Origin: Bacillota bacterium
GTDB taxonomy: Bacteria > Bacillota > Clostridia > Tissierellales > Peptoniphilaceae
Direction: 5' to 3'
DNA: 8,051 bases
Assembly (NCBI GenBank): GCA_023394215.1
Contig: JAEXBH010000175.1
Location: 1-8,051 of the forward strand
Shown: in pieces, positions 6,241 to 8,051 of the stretch
Position numbering within the stretch: the stretch's first letter is position 1
Layout of the letters: every line of letters starts with the position of its first letter
The notes under the pieces: model-generated
What the model saw: the letters and a program-made list of their open reading frames with translations, nothing else
Database searches by the model: none
What the model was told of the DNA's origin: nothing
Program-made: the position numbers and the translations under genes

Positions 6241-7038
6241 ATGAAGTTAAAAAGAATAGGTTTTATATCATTTATACTTGGTCTTACCTGTGTAATTTTG
6301 GCAATAGCATTGGGATTTAGAGGATTCAATGTAATAAAGGCTTATGAAAAAGTGAAATTTAGAGATGTCAATAAATTATCGATAAATTTAGATTTCAACA
6401 GTTTGGAGATTATGGAAGGCGATAAAGAAGGATCTGAGCTTGAGGTAGAATATCCAATTTATAAAAACAACTTACAATATATTGGTTTGGAAAAAGAAGG
6501 AGATCTTTTAAAAATAAGAGGTAATACAAACCGGATATTCAATATTGGTAATTCTTTTATCGGAAAAAAAGATTCTATAAAGCTTATCATTCCTAAAAAT
6601 TTTACTTTTAAGGAAGCAAGTATTAAATTAGATGCCGGTAGTATGACTGTGTCGGGATTTAAAGCTGAATCTACGGATATTAATCTTAATGCGGGAAGTT
6701 TAACTGCAAAGAAAAGTGATTTTGGAAAGCTTTTTATGGAGCTTAATCTTGGTTCTTTTAAAGGAAATATGATTGAAGTGAAGGATTCAAGTGTAGTTTT
6801 GAGCATGGGAAGTTTCGATGGGGAAATAAGAGCAAGAGGAAGTGTAGATATTAATTTATCTATGGGTTCATGTAAACTTTATACCTATGACGGATATTAT
6901 AAGTATGAAGCTGATGCTGATATGGGAAGTAAGAGCATAACTCGTAAAAATGAAAATGAAGTTGATTTTAATAAACCTTTTGATGGAATTTTTAATATTA
7001 AAGTTAGTATGGGCAGCATAAAAATAAAAGAAAATTAA
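6241..7038 (+). CDS. DUF4097-type membrane-anchored beta-repeat protein
   Basis: 265 aa. Positively charged residues 1-5 and a hydrophobic helix (about 7-26) act as an uncleaved N-terminal anchor, placing the rest outside the cell. The ectodomain is made of short beta strands with a recurring [D/N/S]-[A/L/M]-G-S turn. The glycines fall at residues 133, 152, 171, 190 and 209, an exact 19-residue period, then at 229 and 258 where the spacing loosens. This is the layout of a beta-solenoid and typical of DUF4097 (putative adhesin) domains. The family appears in envelope-stress and membrane-organisation operons of Firmicutes, but no enzymatic activity is known and no catalytic motif is seen. AGGAG (6229-6233) spans the stop of the DUF1700 gene, 7 nt before the ATG. 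It is the last gene of the padR operon. The lack of an LPXTG motif or lipobox argues against other kinds of anchoring. Confidence 0.85.
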   Translation: MKLKRIGFISFILGLTCVILAIALGFRGFNVIKAYEKVKFRDVNKLSINLDFNSLEIMEGDKEGSELEVEYPIYKNNLQYIGLEKEGDLLKIRGNTNRIFNIGNSFIGKKDSIKLIIPKNFTFKEASIKLDAGSMTVSGFKAESTDINLNAGSLTAKKSDFGKLFMELNLGSFKGNMIEVKDSSVVLSMGSFDGEIRARGSVDINLSMGSCKLYTYDGYYKYEADADMGSKSITRKNENEVDFNKPFDGIFNIKVSMGSIKIKEN

Positions 7039-7039
7039 A

Positions 7040-7054
7040 TGCAGTATAACTGCA
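7040..7054 (+). repeat. Small perfect hairpin after the DUF4097 gene
   Basis: TGCAGT and ACTGCA pair over 6 bp around a 3-nt loop (ATA), starting two bases after the stop codon. No T-run follows, so it is not a terminator by itself. It could protect the 3' end of the mRNA or be accidental. Confidence 0.35.
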
Positions 7055-7076
7055 AGTTCCTGGGGGAAAATAATAA

Positions 7077-7134
7077 AGGACTTTATATCGCAGACAAATA
7101 TTTTTTAGTGTCTTTGATATAAAGTCCTATTTTT
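7077..7134 (+). terminator. Long hairpin terminator, probably bidirectional
   Basis: A perfect 13-bp stem (7077-7089, AGGACTTTATATC, with 7116-7128) encloses a second short stem (AGACA/TGTCT) and a T-rich loop. TTTTT follows at 7130-7134 on the plus strand. On the minus strand the flanking A-rich bases 7067-7076 become a T-rich run, so the same structure can end the convergent oxidoreductase transcript. It starts 38 nt after the DUF4097 stop and ends 8 nt before the minus-strand stop codon. Confidence 0.85.
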
Positions 7135-7142
7135 ATAAGATT

Positions 7143-7835
7143 TTAATATCCCATAAAGTTGTCAATTTTTATATTTTTTTCTTCAACACCAAGATTCATC
7201 AATTTTTCTTTGAAAATCTTATTCATCATAGGAGAGCCGGCTACAAGGTATTCTGAATCGTTAAGGTTTTTCTTGGCAAACTCGTCTGTCCTATTTGTGA
7301 ACTCATCCCTATCTGAAATGTATATAAGTTTAAGATTAGGCATCTTGGTAGAAATTTCGGCAAAAGTTTCTTTGTAGGCGAATTCTCCTCTGTCATCGGA
7401 ATAAAGAACAGTGATGTCGTGCTCTAAATCGTTATTTTCAGACCAATGCTTTAGGATGGATCTTACAGGTGTTATACCTATGCCTCCGGCTATTACGAAA
7501 GATTTTTTGCAGGTTCTGTCCAAATCAAAATTTCCTTTAGCCTCAGCAACTAAAAGGCTGTCGCCGACTTTAATTTGATTTTTAAGATATTCCTTGTAGC
7601 TTGTATGAGGATCTGCAATCCTTGTGGTAAACATTAAAAAATTGTCTTCAGGTGCGGATGCTATTGAAAATATTCTTATTTCTCTGTCATTTTCATCAAG
7701 TTTAATATCCTTTGTTTTCCACATTGTATGTTGACCGGCTTTAAACTCATAGCCTTCGGGGATATCGAAAATATAGCTGTAGCTGTCACCGGTTTCTTTA
7801 ACTATTTCTTTCAACTTAACTTCAAAAAAATTCAT
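7143..7835 (-). CDS. FAD-binding ferredoxin reductase-like oxidoreductase
   Basis: 230-aa flavoprotein of the ferredoxin-NADP+ reductase superfamily that would move electrons between NAD(P)H and an unknown partner in the cytoplasm. An N-terminal beta-barrel holds the flavin motif RIFSIASAP (54-62, the RxYS class with Phe for Tyr). An NAD(P) domain follows with GGIGITP (117-123), LYSDDRGEFAY (144-154), AGSPMM (199-204) and the typical C-terminal end DNFMGY. No [2Fe-2S] cysteines, transmembrane part or fused oxygenase is present, so it is a stand-alone reductase module. The usual Cys of the CGxxxM motif is Ala199, which may change hydride transfer or pyridine nucleotide preference. The ATG at 7835 is preceded by AAGGGAG, 7 nt upstream on the minus strand. 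It is monocistronic here, converging on the padR operon and diverging from ftcD. The electron partner cannot be deduced. Confidence 0.87.
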   Translation of the reverse strand: MNFFEVKLKEIVKETGDSYSYIFDIPEGYEFKAGQHTMWKTKDIKLDENDREIRIFSIASAPEDNFLMFTTRIADPHTSYKEYLKNQIKVGDSLLVAEAKGNFDLDRTCKKSFVIAGGIGITPVRSILKHWSENNDLEHDITVLYSDDRGEFAYKETFAEISTKMPNLKLIYISDRDEFTNRTDEFAKKNLNDSEYLVAGSPMMNKIFKEKLMNLGVEEKNIKIDNFMGY

Positions 7836-7874
7836 TACAATTCTCCCTTATTTTTCTTAAATTCTTCAACTACT

Positions 7875-7902
7875 ATTATATCAATTATTGCTAACATATC
7901 AA
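7875..7902 (-). promoter_or_regulatory. Promoter of the minus-strand oxidoreductase
   Basis: Read on the minus strand, TTGATA (7897-7902) and TATAAT (7875-7880) are separated by 16 bp, and TGA directly before the -10 box adds an extended -10 (TGATATAAT). Transcription would start near 7868, giving a leader of about 30 nt that contains the AAGGGAG ribosome binding site. Confidence 0.65.
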
Positions 7903-7933
7903 CGAACTTATATGGTAAAAAGTAAAAATTTTT

Positions 7934-7942
7934 TGATATAAT
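7934..7942 (+). promoter_or_regulatory. Extended -10 promoter of ftcD
   Basis: TGATATAAT is a consensus extended -10 element. The -35 region (about 7913-7919) is weak, as is common for extended -10 promoters. The start would be near 7949, only about 15 nt before the ATG, with GGGAGG (7955-7960) just 4 nt from the start codon. Confidence 0.6.
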
Positions 7943-7964
7943 ATTTTAAAGGTCGGGAGGTTAT

Positions 7965-8051
7965 ATGAAAAAGATAATTCAAGCTATACCAAATATCAGT
8001 GAAGGCAGGGATAGGGATAAGATTGAAAAGATTCTTGATTCTGTAAGGAAT
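7965..8051 (+). CDS. ftcD: Glutamate formimidoyltransferase, 3'-truncated by the window edge
   Basis: Only the first 29 codons are present, but IIQAIPNISEGRDRDKIEKI matches the conserved N-terminus of the formiminotransferase family (usually VPNFSEGR, here IPNISEGR). The enzyme moves the formimino group of formiminoglutamate to tetrahydrofolate, the last part of histidine breakdown to glutamate, feeding one-carbon metabolism. The rest of the protein, and whether a cyclodeaminase domain or other histidine-use genes follow, lie outside the window. It is divergent from the oxidoreductase gene with its own promoter. The short visible length limits certainty, but the motif is distinctive. Confidence 0.85.
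   Translation, partial: MKKIIQAIPNISEGRDRDKIEKILDSVRN

Noticed and set aside
6271..6300. Lipoprotein signal (Cys17) in the DUF4097 protein
   Set aside because: The sequence before the cysteine is GLT, not a lipobox, and the hydrophobic stretch continues past it, so it reads as an N-terminal membrane anchor.
6459..6806. 115-codon minus-strand open frame inside the DUF4097 gene
   Set aside because: Its long length is a by-product of the repeated codons of the solenoid. No independent promoter or ribosome binding site is evident.
7728..7925. 65-codon plus-strand open frame over the reductase start and the intergenic region
   Set aside because: Antisense to the reductase N-terminus and its promoter, with no similarity and no good ribosome binding site.
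1..8051. Mobile element, CRISPR array, tRNA or rRNA
   Set aside because: No transposase or integrase, no regularly spaced direct repeats at DNA level and no tRNA or rRNA sequence was seen on either strand.

Overview
The window is AT-rich DNA from a low-GC Gram-positive bacterium (Bacillota). Strong GGAGG-type ribosome binding sites, short overlaps between genes, TATAAT-type promoters and hairpin-plus-T-run terminators all fit this. The gene set (RNase R/SmpB, a GPH sugar transporter with a GH1 glycosidase, a PadR/DUF1700/DUF4097 envelope operon, and a formiminotransferase for histidine catabolism) would suit an anaerobic host-associated member of the Clostridia/Tissierellia. The genus is a guess and cannot be fixed from this sequence.

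Layout: (1) 1-2338, plus strand: the 3' part of rnr (RNase R, cut by the window edge) overlaps smpB by 14 nt, and a strong hairpin terminator follows. This is an RNA-decay and ribosome-rescue unit. (2) 2369-5190, plus strand: a promoter with a cre/LacI-like operator candidate drives a two-gene carbohydrate unit, a cytoplasmic GH1 beta-glycosidase whose stop overlaps the GTG start of a MelB-type cation:sugar symporter. A terminator follows. (3) 5248-7134, plus strand: a near-consensus promoter, with a pseudo-palindrome centred on its -10 box, drives PadR regulator - DUF1700 membrane protein - DUF4097 repeat protein. The operon ends at a hairpin that can serve both strands. (4) 7143-7902, minus strand: a compact FAD/NAD(P)H ferredoxin-reductase-like protein. 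(5) 7934-8051, plus strand: the promoter and first 29 codons of glutamate formimidoyltransferase (ftcD), divergent from (4).

How the genes work together: in (2) the symporter should import an unphosphorylated glycoside for the cytosolic GH1 enzyme to hydrolyse. In (3) the PadR protein probably represses its own operon, which encodes two membrane-anchored proteins of a type linked to envelope stress or membrane organisation in Firmicutes. The two outstanding details are the PadR start, where a very strong Shine-Dalgarno points to an AUA or AUU codon, and the exact 19-residue periodicity in the DUF4097 protein. No mobile element, CRISPR array, tRNA, rRNA or tmRNA was seen. No gene-free stretch exceeds about 210 bases.
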